Source: Planctomycetota bacterium
Lineage (GTDB): Bacteria > Planctomycetota > UBA1135 > UBA2386
Length of the DNA stretch: 64,000 bases
Direction: 5' to 3'
NCBI GenBank assembly: GCA_016716265.1
Contig: JADJWQ010000002.1
Location: 395,001 to 459,000 of the forward strand
Position 1 is the first letter of the stretch; the number at the start of each line of letters is the position of its first letter. Both the position numbers and the translations under genes were made by a program. A model generated the notes under the pieces. That model ran no database searches and was not told the origin of the DNA. It saw nothing but the letters and a program-made list of their open reading frames with translations. Of the stretch, positions 17,489 to 26,894 are shown piece after piece.

Positions 17489-18495
17489 CCGACGTCCTCC
17501 GAGCCGCGGCGCACGCTGCGGAAGTCCCGCAGCCAATCCGGGATGTCGTACGGCCAGCGCTGCGCGATCAAGTCGACCAGATCGGCCAGTGCGTCGAACC
17601 GGTGGGCGGTCCACAGCGCTTCGGCGCGTGCGAGCTGGACGACCAGGTCGCCGTCCTCGGGGAGCAGCCGCAGGGCCTCCAGCGGATCACCGCGGTCGAC
17701 CGCGACGCGCGCGCGCGCCAGGAGTGCGGCAGTGTCGTCGCCGACCGCGCACTCGGCCAGCCGGTCGGCCTGGTCGCGGTGGTAGCGACCCATGCTCGGG
17801 TCGAGCAGCCCGCTGTCGGCGAACGCGCGATGCCGTTCGGCCAGCGCGGTGCGGGCCTGTGCGAGCCGCACTTCGTCGCGATCGATCTCGCAGCGCCTGA
17901 CCAGCTCGCGCGCGGCATCGAGCGCGTGCTCGTAGACGCGGCCGGCGCGGTCGAGCTCGGCGAACGCCGCGAGCCGGAGCTCGGGATCGTCGTGCCCGAG
18001 CGCGCGGCGCAGGAGGCGGAGATGGCGTGGCTCGCCGAGAGTCGCGAGGCGTCGCAGCGCGTTGCGGCGATGCTCGATCGACCCGTGGCGGAGGATCTCG
18101 TCGAAGCTCAGCGGCAGGGCGTCGTCGGCGACCGCCGCGGCTGCCGCCCGCGCGGTCCAGTCGATGCGGGGCGCGGTGCGCCCGGTCTCGCCGGCCTCGA
18201 ACGCCTCGTGCGCGTCGCGGCCGCGACCGGCGGGACCCGGGGGCAGCAGCCAGCCGAACACCGCTCCGCACGGCGGTGCGGCGATCGCGATCAGCGCGAC
18301 CAGGTCGACGTCGACCGTGCGACAGCCGGGCCGCCGCGCCGCGGCGACCGCCGCGAGCCGCGCCGCGAGCAGGTGCACGAGCAGGGCGGCGAGCAGGCCG
18401 GCAGCCGAGTGTGCTCCGAAGCACAACGCGGCGGCGATCCCCTCGGCGCCGGCGGCGGCCAGACCGGGAGCGAGCGCTCTGTGCGGCGCCCTCAC
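17485..18495 (-). CDS. pelE: PelE-like membrane/TPR protein
   Basis: A 336-residue protein, close to the ~330 residues of PelE. Two hydrophobic segments lie near the N-terminus (~residues 8-52 and 66-84: GIAAALCFGAHSAAGLLAAL, VALIAIAAPPCGAVFGWLL). They are followed by an all-helical repeat region resembling HEAT/TPR (RRLATLGEPRHLRLLRRAL, LARARVAVDRGDPLEALRL). PelE assembles with PelD and PelG and recruits PelF. The assignment rests on size, topology and position between pelD and pelF more than on sequence. The GTG start overlaps the pelD stop as GTGA. Confidence 0.75.
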   Translation of the reverse strand: MRAPHRALAPGLAAAGAEGIAAALCFGAHSAAGLLAALLVHLLAARLAAVAAARRPGCRTVDVDLVALIAIAAPPCGAVFGWLLPPGPAGRGRDAHEAFEAGETGRTAPRIDWTARAAAAAVADDALPLSFDEILRHGSIEHRRNALRRLATLGEPRHLRLLRRALGHDDPELRLAAFAELDRAGRVYEHALDAARELVRRCEIDRDEVRLAQARTALAERHRAFADSGLLDPSMGRYHRDQADRLAECAVGDDTAALLARARVAVDRGDPLEALRLLPEDGDLVVQLARAEALWTAHRFDALADLVDLIAQRWPYDIPDWLRDFRSVRRGSEDVG

Positions 18496-20453
18496 CGCGG
18501 GGCCTCCGCGCCGGGCACCCGGCCGGACCGGTTCGCTCCCGCGGGCACCAGCTCGGTCGGATCGAGCAGGCGGTCGAGCAGATCGAACGTGTGCTGGTCC
18601 TCGGCGCCGAACGCGAACACCTCGGCGACGGTGCGATCGGGGTCGGCGCCGCGCGCGCGCACCTCGTGCTCCAGGGCGGTGGCGACCGCGAACGCCTCGT
18701 CCCCGACGACCGCCGGCATCATCACGACCGCGCGTCCGTCGCCGAGCCGGTAGGCGACCGCCGGGGGCTCGAGGGCTGCCGCGGCGACCGCCAGCGCATC
18801 GTCGAGCGCCTCGGCGAACGCCGGCTCGGTGCGCAGGAACGCGACCCAGACCTCACCTCGCACGCGGGTCGCGAGATCGGCTTCGGCGCGGAGGTCGCGC
18901 ACGAAGGCCTCGCGATCGCGCGCGTAGCCGGCCGCCTGCCCGAGCTCCGCGGGCAGCTCGGTGCCGAGCGCGGCGGCGAGTGCGCCGAGCGCGTCCGCCA
19001 CGTCGTAGGCGTTGGCCGGCAGCTCGACCGCGATGAAGTCGGCGGCGGAGACGTGCTGCGGCCGCGCGCCGTGCAGCCGTGAGGCGAAGCGCCGGGCGGC
19101 CTGGCGGGCAGCGTGGATCGGCGTCACCGGCATCACGATCGCGAGACAGCCGGGCAGGCCGGTCTCGTAGAGGCCGTCCGACGCGTGGAGCAGCGCGGAC
19201 AGCAGGATCGCCGCGGCCTCGCGCTCCGCGGCGCGCCCGCCCTGGAGCCGCACCGCGACGACCGACGCTCGCTCACCGATGAGCGCCGCGCGACCGACCT
19301 CGCCCTTGAGTCGCGCGGCGAGGTCGAGGTGGCTGCCGAGCCGCTCGTCGACGGCGACCGAGGAGGCCATCGCGCTGTCGCGGCCTCCGGCGTGTGCCGA
19401 CCAGTCGGCGATCGCCGCGAGCAGCGACGTGGTCGCGGTCGTGAAGCGATGCGCGGGCAAGGCGTCGATGCAGAGGAGCGCGGACACCCGGCCCCGGGCG
19501 ATCGACAAGGGTGCGGCCGCGAGCGGTCCGTCGCCGGGCGGTAGCGCGCCGGGACCGAAGCAGTCGACGCAACGCCCGCCGCCGGACGCCGCGCGCGAGA
19601 CGACCCACGAGCGCTCGGCCGCGTCGACGTGCTGGCGCTCGCTGCCGACGGCCCAGCCGCGGCTCGCCGCGACGGTCAGTGTGCCGTCCGCGCCGACGTG
19701 CAGCACCGAGCACCGCGCCGCACCACACTGCTCCTCGACCATCCGCAGCAGCATGTCGAGCGCCGCGTCCTCGTCGCTCGCGCTGCGCAGCTGCCTGGCC
19801 GCGTCGATCAGGCTGCCGAACTGCGCGGTCTGGTCGAGCAGGCGGAGCTTCAGCCGGCGGTTGGAGTCGAGCAGGCGCTCCTCGATGCGCGCGGTCACCT
19901 CGTGCGCACCGGCGAGCTCGACGTGCCGCCGCCACAGCGCTGCGTGCCGCGCGCGCACCTCGTCGCGGATCCAGCCGAGCACGAACGCCGCCAACAGGAA
20001 CGCGATCCCGTGGCGCATCACGTCGAGCTGCAGCGCCTCGGCGGGCACGTCGGCCTCGCCGCGCAGGATCGCACCCGCGATCAGGAGCGCGCACGCGATG
20101 CCGGCGGCGGCCACGCCAGAGCCGAGCCCGCGCGCGACGGCCACCGGGAGCACGACGAGCCAGTACGGGTGGTAGACCATCCCGGCGCCGCCGAGGCTGC
20201 CGCCACAGGTCGCGAGCTCGAAGCCGACGACCACCCCGAAGCCGATCAGCAGCTCGAGGGCGACCGTGGGCGGGTGGCCGGTGCGCGGTCGCAGACCCTC
20301 GTCGGCCGCGATGGCCGCGAGGCCGGGCACGCCATCGGCGCGCTCGTCGTCGGTGCCCTGCGCGGCGCTGTCCGCGGTCGCTGCCGCGATCTCGCTGAGC
20401 AGGGCGGCGAGCCCGCGCGGGTCGTTTGCGTCGCGCCCCCCCGCGGTCACCAT
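18492..20453 (-). CDS. pelD: PelD-like membrane regulator with GAF and degenerate GGDEF regions
   Basis: A 653-residue protein, about 200 residues longer than Pseudomonas PelD. Transmembrane helices (~residues 48-145: LLIGFGVVVGFELA, YWLVVLPVAVARGLGSGV, IAFLLAAFVLGWI) are followed by a helical linker, a GAF domain (~240-380), and a degenerate GGDEF region ending in CLAIVMPVT. The extra C-terminal region (~540-640) carries AYRLGDGRAVVMMP, which resembles a second degenerate GGDEF core. In PelD the inactive GGDEF binds c-di-GMP through an RxxD site. Here the equivalent position reads HASD, so binding there is uncertain. The ATG overlaps the end of pelB by 7 bases; GTG 20450 is an alternative start. 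Confidence 0.8.
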   Translation of the reverse strand: MVTAGGRDANDPRGLAALLSEIAAATADSAAQGTDDERADGVPGLAAIAADEGLRPRTGHPPTVALELLIGFGVVVGFELATCGGSLGGAGMVYHPYWLVVLPVAVARGLGSGVAAAGIACALLIAGAILRGEADVPAEALQLDVMRHGIAFLLAAFVLGWIRDEVRARHAALWRRHVELAGAHEVTARIEERLLDSNRRLKLRLLDQTAQFGSLIDAARQLRSASDEDAALDMLLRMVEEQCGAARCSVLHVGADGTLTVAASRGWAVGSERQHVDAAERSWVVSRAASGGGRCVDCFGPGALPPGDGPLAAAPLSIARGRVSALLCIDALPAHRFTTATTSLLAAIADWSAHAGGRDSAMASSVAVDERLGSHLDLAARLKGEVGRAALIGERASVVAVRLQGGRAAEREAAAILLSALLHASDGLYETGLPGCLAIVMPVTPIHAARQAARRFASRLHGARPQHVSAADFIAVELPANAYDVADALGALAAALGTELPAELGQAAGYARDREAFVRDLRAEADLATRVRGEVWVAFLRTEPAFAEALDDALAVAAAALEPPAVAYRLGDGRAVVMMPAVVGDEAFAVATALEHEVRARGADPDRTVAEVFAFGAEDQHTFDLLDRLLDPTELVPAGANRSGRVPGAEAPR

Positions 20454-23400
20454 CGCAGCACCCACTCCGTCGCGAACGACAGCGAGCCTTCGTCGCTCCC
20501 GGAGCGGCCGACCGCGCTGCCGTAGCCGAACCGCAGCGTGCCCTCGATCGACTCGCGCGGCCGCCAGGTCGCACCGAGCTCGATGCCGTAGCCGGGCTGG
20601 GCCTCGTGCAGCTCGTAGTTGACGTGCCCCTCGACCTTCGCGCCGAGACCGTCGGCGAGCCGCACGTCGCTCCGGAACCCGGCGACGAGGTAGTCGAAGC
20701 GCTCGCCGATCGGCAGCGCGTCGGCCAGCGCACGATCGCCGAGCTGGCGGATCGACTGCCACGCGAGCCACGCGAGGCCCTGGCTGCGCGCGCGCGCGTC
20801 GTCGGCCGCGAGGTACGGCGAGCTCGGCAGCGCCGGCGTGCGCCGCAGCCGGAACGAGTCGGCGACCGCGGCGTCGGTGCCCCACAGTCTGCGGCCGAGC
20901 GACAGCTGGCCGTCGACGCGCAGGTCGTGCTCGCGGCCCGCGCCCGGCAGGTCGGCGCCGAGCCGCCGCAGCCGCAGCGACGCGCCGCCGTAGCCGCGCT
21001 CGCCGAGGCCCGTGAAGAACTCGCCCTCGAGGCCGTCCTGCCGCCCGCCGAGCCCGGGTGCCGCCGCGCTGTCGGTCCACAGCTCCTGCACGAAAGCGCG
21101 CAGCTCGAGGCTCCGGAACGGCGCCGTCCACTCGGTGTGCAGGCCGACCCAGCCGCCGACCGTCGCCGGCCCGCCGGCGCCGGGGAACGCCTCGATGCCC
21201 GCGCCGACGACGTCGCGTGGCGCGCCGACGCGCCAGTCGACCGACAGGTCGAGCCGCGCGGTGTCCGTCGTGATGTCGGTCGCGCTGCCGTCGACCGCGT
21301 CGGCGCGGCCCACGTAGCGCGCGTGACCGATGCCGGCGTCGAGCCGCAGCGCGTCCGTCAGCCGTGCGGAGCCCGCTGCGATCAGCTCGGTGGTCGAGTC
21401 GTCGCCGACCGCGACGCGGCGCACCGTCGCGACCGCGTGGTGCGCGAGCCGGTCGCGCAGGCGCCGCTCGGTCGCGCGCGCGGCGGCCGAGCCGGGCTGC
21501 AGGGCGAGCCAGCGCTCGGCGTGCTCGAGCGCGTCGCGGTAGGTGCCGGTGCGCTCGCCGATCGCAGCGAGCTCGGCGTGCGGCCACGGGTCGTCGCCGT
21601 CGCGCTCGAGGGTCTCGAGCCACAGCGCGCGTGCCCGCTCGGTCTGCCCGCGGCTGCCGAAGTGCGCGGCCGCGGCGCGCACCGTCCGCTCGCCGTGCGG
21701 CTCGAGGCGCAGCGCGCGCTCGACGAGCGGCGTCGCGTCGGCCGGGCGGCCGCCGGCGACGAGCACGTCGGCGAGGTCGAGCGCCAGGGCGACGTCGGTC
21801 GGGTGCGCGTCGACGAGTGGGCGCAGCAGGCGCTCGGCGTCGGCCGGGTCGCCGAGGCGCGCGGCGCACCGCGCGAGCATCGTCAGCGTCGACCGGTCGG
21901 CGGTGGCGGCGGCCGGCGCGAGCGCCGCGCGCGCCGCGGCGTAGTGCGGGCGCGCGGCCGCTGGATCACCGAGCGCCTGCAGTGCCTCGGCGAGCTGGTA
22001 GTGCACGGTGGCGGGCTCGCGGTCCGGGGCGACCGCGAGGCGGCGTTCGAGCAGCGGGACCGCACCGGCGGGATCGTCGGACCACGCGCGGAGCTGGGCC
22101 GCGCGCAGCAGGGTGACGGCGTCGTCGGGCCGGTCGCGCAGCACGCGGTCGTAGGCCGGCCCCGCGATGTCGAGCGCCTGCTCGGCGAACGCGAGGTCGG
22201 CGAGCTCGCGCCGCTCGTCGGTCGCGAGCGCCTCGTCGCGGAGGCGATCGGCGAGCATCGGCAGCGCGACGTCGAGCATGCGGGCGGCGATCAGCGCGCG
22301 CACCGTGCGCAGGATCGCGCCGGACGGATCGGGCTCGACGACCGCCCGCGCGGCCTCGACCGCGGCGGCCTCCAGGTGGCGTCCCTCCGCCGCGAGGCGC
22401 AGGCCGAGCAGCTCGCGGTTGCGGAGGTCGTCCGGCGCCGCGAGGCGCAACCAGCGGCGCGCGCGGATCTCGCCGTCGGCGTCGCCGGCCCAGGTCGCGC
22501 GGTCGGCCCACGCCGCGAGCAGCGCGGCGTCGCCCGGATGGCGCTCGGCCAGCGCGCCGGCGAGGCGCAGCCGCGCCGCCGGGGTCGGCAGCGCATCGCA
22601 CTCGGCCAGCAGGTGCGCGCGCACCCCCGGCGCATCGAGGTGCAGCGCCTCGAGCCGGGCGACGCTGCGCGGGAAGCGGCCGCGCTGGTCGGCCAGCTCG
22701 GCGAGCACGCGCGGCAGGTGGCGGTCGGGCGCCAGGCGTGGATCCGCGAGCCACGTTGCGGTGAGCTCGTCGAGGTCGCCGACGCGCGCCGACGCGAAAC
22801 GGCCGAGCCACGCGACGAACACGTCGGGGTCGGTGGTCGCGTGCGCGAGCCGCGCGGCGACGCGTCGCGCGTCGCGGTCGCGCCCGAGCCCGATCAGCAG
22901 CGGGACGAGCGTCTGGCACAGCGCGGCGTCGTCCGGGCGCAGCGCGCTGCGCGACGCCAGCAGGTCGGCGAGCTCGCCGAGCCGGCCCTGCCGGTGCAGC
23001 AGGCGGCGCAGGTGCTCGGCGTCCGCGCCGAACGGATCGCCGCCGGCGAGCTCGGCGGCGAGCTGCAGCGCGAGATCGAGGCGGAGATCGCGCTCCGCGC
23101 GCGTGAGGAGCGCGCGGCGCAGCGGCTCGGCGTCGCCGGGCGCCGCGCCGTGCAGCCGGTCGAGCAGCAGCTCGAAGCCGAGGTCGCTGTCGCCCGCCGC
23201 GAACGCGAGCTCGGCGGCGGCGTCGAGATCGGCGGCCGCACCGGTGCCGTGCGCGAGCGCGACCGCGTGCGGCAGCGCGCGCTCGGGCGCGCCGAGGTAC
23301 AGGTGCAGCTCGACCAGCCGGCGGTGGTCCGCGGCGCGATCCGCAGGATCGGCGCGCGCCGGCAGGATCGTCTCGAGGAGCGCGATCTCGGCCTCGGGAC

Positions 23401-24127
23401 GGTCGAGCCAACGCGCGAGCTGCGCGCGGAGCAGGTCCAGCTCGAGCGGATCGCCGGCGCGGCGCGCGCCCAGCACGGCGGCTGCGGCGGGCAGCCGGCC
23501 CGCGGCGACCAGCCAGCGCGCGAGCGCGTCGCGCGCCGGCAGCGCGCCCGGGTCGAGCTCGAAGCTGCGCAGGAGCCAGCGCAGGCGCGCGCGGGGCCGA
23601 CCGGCCGCGGCGAACCGCTCGGCCAGCTGCAGCGCGCGAGCGGCCAGGTCCTGCGGCTGCGCGGGATCGCGCTCGCGGAGGCGGACCGCCAGCGCCGCAG
23701 CCTGGGCGTCCAGGCCGGTATCGCCGGCGACGAAGAAGCTCTCGACCGCGGCGGCCTGGTCGGCGTCGTGGCTCGCGTCGGCGAGCCACGCGACCAGCTC
23801 GAGCGGCTGCTCGGGCACCGCCCGGTCGGCGAGCGTGGGTGTCGCACCCGGGTCGTCGAGCTCTCCGCGCAGCGTCGCGCGCGCCCGTGTGATCTGCTCG
23901 TCGGACTGCACCTCCGGATCGAGCGCGTCGAGCAACCCGAGCGCCGCGACGGCGTCGCCGAGCGAGCGGGCGCGGCGCAGGTGCTCCGCGGGGGTGGCGA
24001 TCGGCTGGCCGCTGTGACGGTCGATGCGCTCGGGACTGGGCACCGTCGACGGCAGCGCGATCATCGCGACCAGCGCGCCGACCGCGGCGATGACGAGGAC
24101 GGCGACGGTCGAGCCGCGGAAGATCAC
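20447..24127 (-). CDS. pelB: PelB-like outer-membrane export protein (TPR + beta-barrel)
   Basis: A 1226-residue protein, comparable with PelB (~1190). The GTG start at 24127 overlaps the pelA stop as GTGA. An N-terminal transmembrane anchor (STVAVLVIAAVGALVAMIAL) is followed by ~850 residues of TPR-like helical repeats rich in ALxLAERxxxxGDxxxA patterns. The last ~270 residues are a beta-barrel with alternating strands (LELRAFVQELW, LRVDGQLSLGRRLW, FDYLVAGFRSDVRL) and end in an aromatic residue (EWVLRW), an outer-membrane assembly signal. PelB guides modified Pel through the periplasm and out of the cell. Confidence 0.88.
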   Translation of the reverse strand: MIFRGSTVAVLVIAAVGALVAMIALPSTVPSPERIDRHSGQPIATPAEHLRRARSLGDAVAALGLLDALDPEVQSDEQITRARATLRGELDDPGATPTLADRAVPEQPLELVAWLADASHDADQAAAVESFFVAGDTGLDAQAAALAVRLRERDPAQPQDLAARALQLAERFAAAGRPRARLRWLLRSFELDPGALPARDALARWLVAAGRLPAAAAVLGARRAGDPLELDLLRAQLARWLDRPEAEIALLETILPARADPADRAADHRRLVELHLYLGAPERALPHAVALAHGTGAAADLDAAAELAFAAGDSDLGFELLLDRLHGAAPGDAEPLRRALLTRAERDLRLDLALQLAAELAGGDPFGADAEHLRRLLHRQGRLGELADLLASRSALRPDDAALCQTLVPLLIGLGRDRDARRVAARLAHATTDPDVFVAWLGRFASARVGDLDELTATWLADPRLAPDRHLPRVLAELADQRGRFPRSVARLEALHLDAPGVRAHLLAECDALPTPAARLRLAGALAERHPGDAALLAAWADRATWAGDADGEIRARRWLRLAAPDDLRNRELLGLRLAAEGRHLEAAAVEAARAVVEPDPSGAILRTVRALIAARMLDVALPMLADRLRDEALATDERRELADLAFAEQALDIAGPAYDRVLRDRPDDAVTLLRAAQLRAWSDDPAGAVPLLERRLAVAPDREPATVHYQLAEALQALGDPAAARPHYAAARAALAPAAATADRSTLTMLARCAARLGDPADAERLLRPLVDAHPTDVALALDLADVLVAGGRPADATPLVERALRLEPHGERTVRAAAAHFGSRGQTERARALWLETLERDGDDPWPHAELAAIGERTGTYRDALEHAERWLALQPGSAAARATERRLRDRLAHHAVATVRRVAVGDDSTTELIAAGSARLTDALRLDAGIGHARYVGRADAVDGSATDITTDTARLDLSVDWRVGAPRDVVGAGIEAFPGAGGPATVGGWVGLHTEWTAPFRSLELRAFVQELWTDSAAAPGLGGRQDGLEGEFFTGLGERGYGGASLRLRRLGADLPGAGREHDLRVDGQLSLGRRLWGTDAAVADSFRLRRTPALPSSPYLAADDARARSQGLAWLAWQSIRQLGDRALADALPIGERFDYLVAGFRSDVRLADGLGAKVEGHVNYELHEAQPGYGIELGATWRPRESIEGTLRFGYGSAVGRSGSDEGSLSFATEWVLRW

Positions 24128-26238
24128 CGCGCGACCTCCACGCCGATCGCGAGATCGCCGCCACCGCTGCAGGCGACCACGCAGCGCCCGTCGGCGCCCG
24201 CCGCCGCGGTGCGCGTCACCGGTCCGATCCGCACGCTCAATGCCGCGCCGGGCGCGAACCCGGCCAGCACGGCGCGGCGCTCGAAGCCCTCGACGGCGGA
24301 CGAGGTCCAGGCGACCCCGGTCGGTGAGCGCACGATCTCCGTGCACGGACAGTTGGCCTGCTCGAGGTGTGGAGCGGGTCGGTCGACGCGGTCGAACACG
24401 AGCCTGGCGGGGTCGCCGCAGACGTCGACGTACAGCGCGTCACCCAGGCGGCGCGCACCGGCGATCCCGGTGCTGCGCGCCCAGTCGATCGGCGGCGTCG
24501 GGCCCTCGATCCGCGCGGTCGTGCAGGCGTCGAAGCCGCGCAGCAGGAAGCCGTCGGGCACGCGCGCGACCGTGCAGTCGAGCAGCGAGCCGCGCACCGC
24601 GCGCACCCAGTCGGAGGCCCGGCCGACGCAGGTCTCCTCGGTGAGCGCCCAGGTCTCGAGGAGCGTCACGAGCGCGCGCAGGCGGGCCGGCCGCTCGGCG
24701 GACTCGAACCGCGCATGGACGTCGACGGGCTTCAGGATGCGCGGCGCACCGGTGCGCCGCAGCGTCTGGTCGACGTGGGCGAAGGCGCCCGGCAGGTCGT
24801 CGTAGAATCCGGCGAAGTACGCCTCCGACGGGCCGGCCGCGAAGACCTGCAGGGCGTCTCCGCCGATGCGGCGCGCGTGCGGTGGGACCGCGGTGAGCGT
24901 CGGGTCCGCGGCGTCGCACCGAGAGTCGCCGCCATTGAGCGCGATCGCACCGAGGCGGTCGACCTCGGCGAGCGTCGCGGCGTCGGGATTCGCCAGTCCC
25001 GACCACAGCACCAAGCGGCACGGGCGATCCGGAGGTGCGAGGAAGCGATCGACGAAGCGGATCGATTCGCGCACCTCGGCGCGCGGATCGTGGTGGTAGC
25101 CGCCGAGGCTCGCGCGCCACACGTCGCCGCGCGGGCGCTCACCGGCGACGGTCCCTGCGCGCCAGTCGAGCGTCCGCAGCACGCCGTTGCTCGCCGCTTC
25201 GACCTGGCTGCGCGCGAACAGCTCGCGGGCCACGCGCATCGCGCGCGTCGGCTCGCTCGGATCGATCGTCTCGGCGAGGCTCGCCACGTTGACGCCGAGG
25301 GTCACCGGGACGCGCAGACCGTCGACCACGTGGTCGCGCATCACCTCGGCGGCGAGCTGGCCGTGCTCGACCGTCGACAGGCTCTCGAAGCCGTCGCCGT
25401 CGACGCGGAAGAAGAACCGTCGCCGGCCGTGGCGGACACAGGGGTCGGGCACCGGCAGCCCGTCGAGCCGGAACGCGGCGGCGAAGAAGCGGAACGGGTC
25501 GACGTGCCAGCGCGCGCCGCCGTCGGCATCGCCCGGGTCGAGCAGCCACGGATCGAGGGCGAGGCCGCCGAAGCGCCCGGTGACGACCGGGTGGCGGACG
25601 TCGTCCGGGCGGCGCCGGTCGCGGGTGCTGACCCACGCGTCGAGCCGCGGGTCGACCAGCGCGGGTCCCTGGTGAGAGCGCAGCCGGACCGGCGGGGCCT
25701 CGAAGCAGGTGCGGCCGGGATCGCCGAACCCGACCTCGATGCGGAACGGGTCGTCGGTGAAGCCGTCCCGCCACTCCAGGCCGGCGGTGCGCAGCAGGTC
25801 GTCGACGGACGCGGGATCCGCGACGCGCAGCGACGTCAGGTCGCCGAGCAAGACGACGTGCACACGGCGCGCCTGGCGGGCGAGCCAGCCCGCGAGCCAA
25901 TCGGGCGGCGTCGCGCCGGCATCGACGAGCACCAGCGCGCCGCGCCATTGATCGGGATCGAGGTCGGCGGGCTCGCCGGCCGGGTAGCTCCGGCAATGCA
26001 GGTCGAGGCCGAGATGCTCGAGCGGCATGGCGAGGAACCGCTCCACGAAGTCGCTCGCCAGCTCGCGGCCGTCGTCGCGGTGGTGCGCGGACAACGCGAG
26101 CACCGCGCGCGGCTCGGGATGCGCAGCCTCGGTGTCGATCTGCGCGAGCGCGGTCGGCGCAGCGAGCACGCTGGCACAGACCGCCAGCCGGGCGCAGCGG
26201 CCGAGGCGCAGCGCGGAGATAGGAGGACCCGACCCCAT
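24124..26238 (-). CDS. pelA: PelA-like polysaccharide deacetylase protein lacking the hydrolase domain
   Basis: A 704-residue exported protein. Signal peptide: LGRCARLAVCASVLAAPTALAQ. The central part matches the PelA deacetylase (CE18) region around RRFFFRVDGDGFESLSTVEHG, where the DGD motif supplies the catalytic and metal-binding Asp. The N-terminal GH166 hydrolase of Pseudomonas PelA (948 residues) is absent; only ~100 residues of a short alpha/beta segment precede the core. The following family motif, expected as SH-x3-HPfxW, reads SNGVLRTLDW here, so both metal-binding His seem replaced. It heads the pel operon and is read away from the PilZ gene. The start at 26238 is chosen for the signal peptide; no clear ribosome-binding site precedes it. 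Confidence 0.72.
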   Translation of the reverse strand: MGSGPPISALRLGRCARLAVCASVLAAPTALAQIDTEAAHPEPRAVLALSAHHRDDGRELASDFVERFLAMPLEHLGLDLHCRSYPAGEPADLDPDQWRGALVLVDAGATPPDWLAGWLARQARRVHVVLLGDLTSLRVADPASVDDLLRTAGLEWRDGFTDDPFRIEVGFGDPGRTCFEAPPVRLRSHQGPALVDPRLDAWVSTRDRRRPDDVRHPVVTGRFGGLALDPWLLDPGDADGGARWHVDPFRFFAAAFRLDGLPVPDPCVRHGRRRFFFRVDGDGFESLSTVEHGQLAAEVMRDHVVDGLRVPVTLGVNVASLAETIDPSEPTRAMRVARELFARSQVEAASNGVLRTLDWRAGTVAGERPRGDVWRASLGGYHHDPRAEVRESIRFVDRFLAPPDRPCRLVLWSGLANPDAATLAEVDRLGAIALNGGDSRCDAADPTLTAVPPHARRIGGDALQVFAAGPSEAYFAGFYDDLPGAFAHVDQTLRRTGAPRILKPVDVHARFESAERPARLRALVTLLETWALTEETCVGRASDWVRAVRGSLLDCTVARVPDGFLLRGFDACTTARIEGPTPPIDWARSTGIAGARRLGDALYVDVCGDPARLVFDRVDRPAPHLEQANCPCTEIVRSPTGVAWTSSAVEGFERRAVLAGFAPGAALSVRIGPVTRTAAAGADGRCVVACSGGGDLAIGVEVAR

Positions 26239-26411
26239 CGGAACTTGGGTTTCTTCGACCGTCCGGGCCCGCCGAGTTGATCGGGAAGCCGTCCCGCGGC
26301 GCGTGCGGACCGCGGCGCACCCCGGTTTCCTGGACGGATTCCCTCCAGCTCCGTCGCGCGACCGTCGAACAAGGGCACAGACGGCGGATATCGCCGCAGC
26401 GAGGACCGGAC

Positions 26412-26855
26412 ATGCACCGCGACGCGACGTTCGAATCCACGACGGGAGGGTCCGAGGCGCTGCCCCTGGACTCCGTGGAGGCCCAGCCGCGCGACCGCCG
26501 GCGCGGGCAGCGCCGCAGCGTGCGCCTGCCGCTCCGCTACCGCTTCCTGAGCGTCGGTGCGACGCGCTGGTCGCACGGCATCGTGCTGAACCTGGGCGAG
26601 AGCGGCGGCGCATTCCTCGTCGACGGCGCCTGGGACTACGCCGAGCGCGTCGACGGCGCCGACGGCTTCCGCATGGAGGTGCGGATCGGCGACCCCGAAG
26701 GCGGCGAGATCCAGCTCGCCGGCAGCGTCGTCTGGGTGCGTCCGGACGGCGGCGGCGCCGAGGGGATCGATCGCGTCGGCGTGCGGTTCACCGACGTCGC
26801 CGACGACGACCTGATCCGCCTGCGGCACGTGCTGCGCGGCAGGTCGGCGGGCTGA
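26412..26855 (+). CDS. PilZ-domain protein (putative c-di-GMP receptor)
   Basis: A 147-residue cytoplasmic protein consisting of one PilZ domain. The arginine cluster RDRRRGQRRSVRLPLRYRF (residues ~26-44) supplies the RxxxR c-di-GMP-binding region. The second motif, normally (D/N)xSxxG, appears as NLGESGGAF, with Gly in place of the usual Ser. Beta strands then run to VGVRFTDV. The start at ATG 26412 has GAGG upstream. It is divergent from the pel operon (gap 26239-26411), which fits a role in c-di-GMP control of exopolysaccharide, though ligand binding is not assured given the altered motif. Confidence 0.8.
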   Translation: MHRDATFESTTGGSEALPLDSVEAQPRDRRRGQRRSVRLPLRYRFLSVGATRWSHGIVLNLGESGGAFLVDGAWDYAERVDGADGFRMEVRIGDPEGGEIQLAGSVVWVRPDGGGAEGIDRVGVRFTDVADDDLIRLRHVLRGRSAG

Positions 26856-26894
26856 GTTGGTCGCGGGTGGCGTGCACGGCGCGAGCCGCCGCGC

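Noticed and set aside
20426..24805. Very long plus-strand open frame (1459 codons) opposite pelB
   Set aside because: Composition is Arg/Ala/Gln-rich without any recognisable motif and it mirrors the codon structure of the real pelB on the other strand, as is common in very GC-rich DNA.
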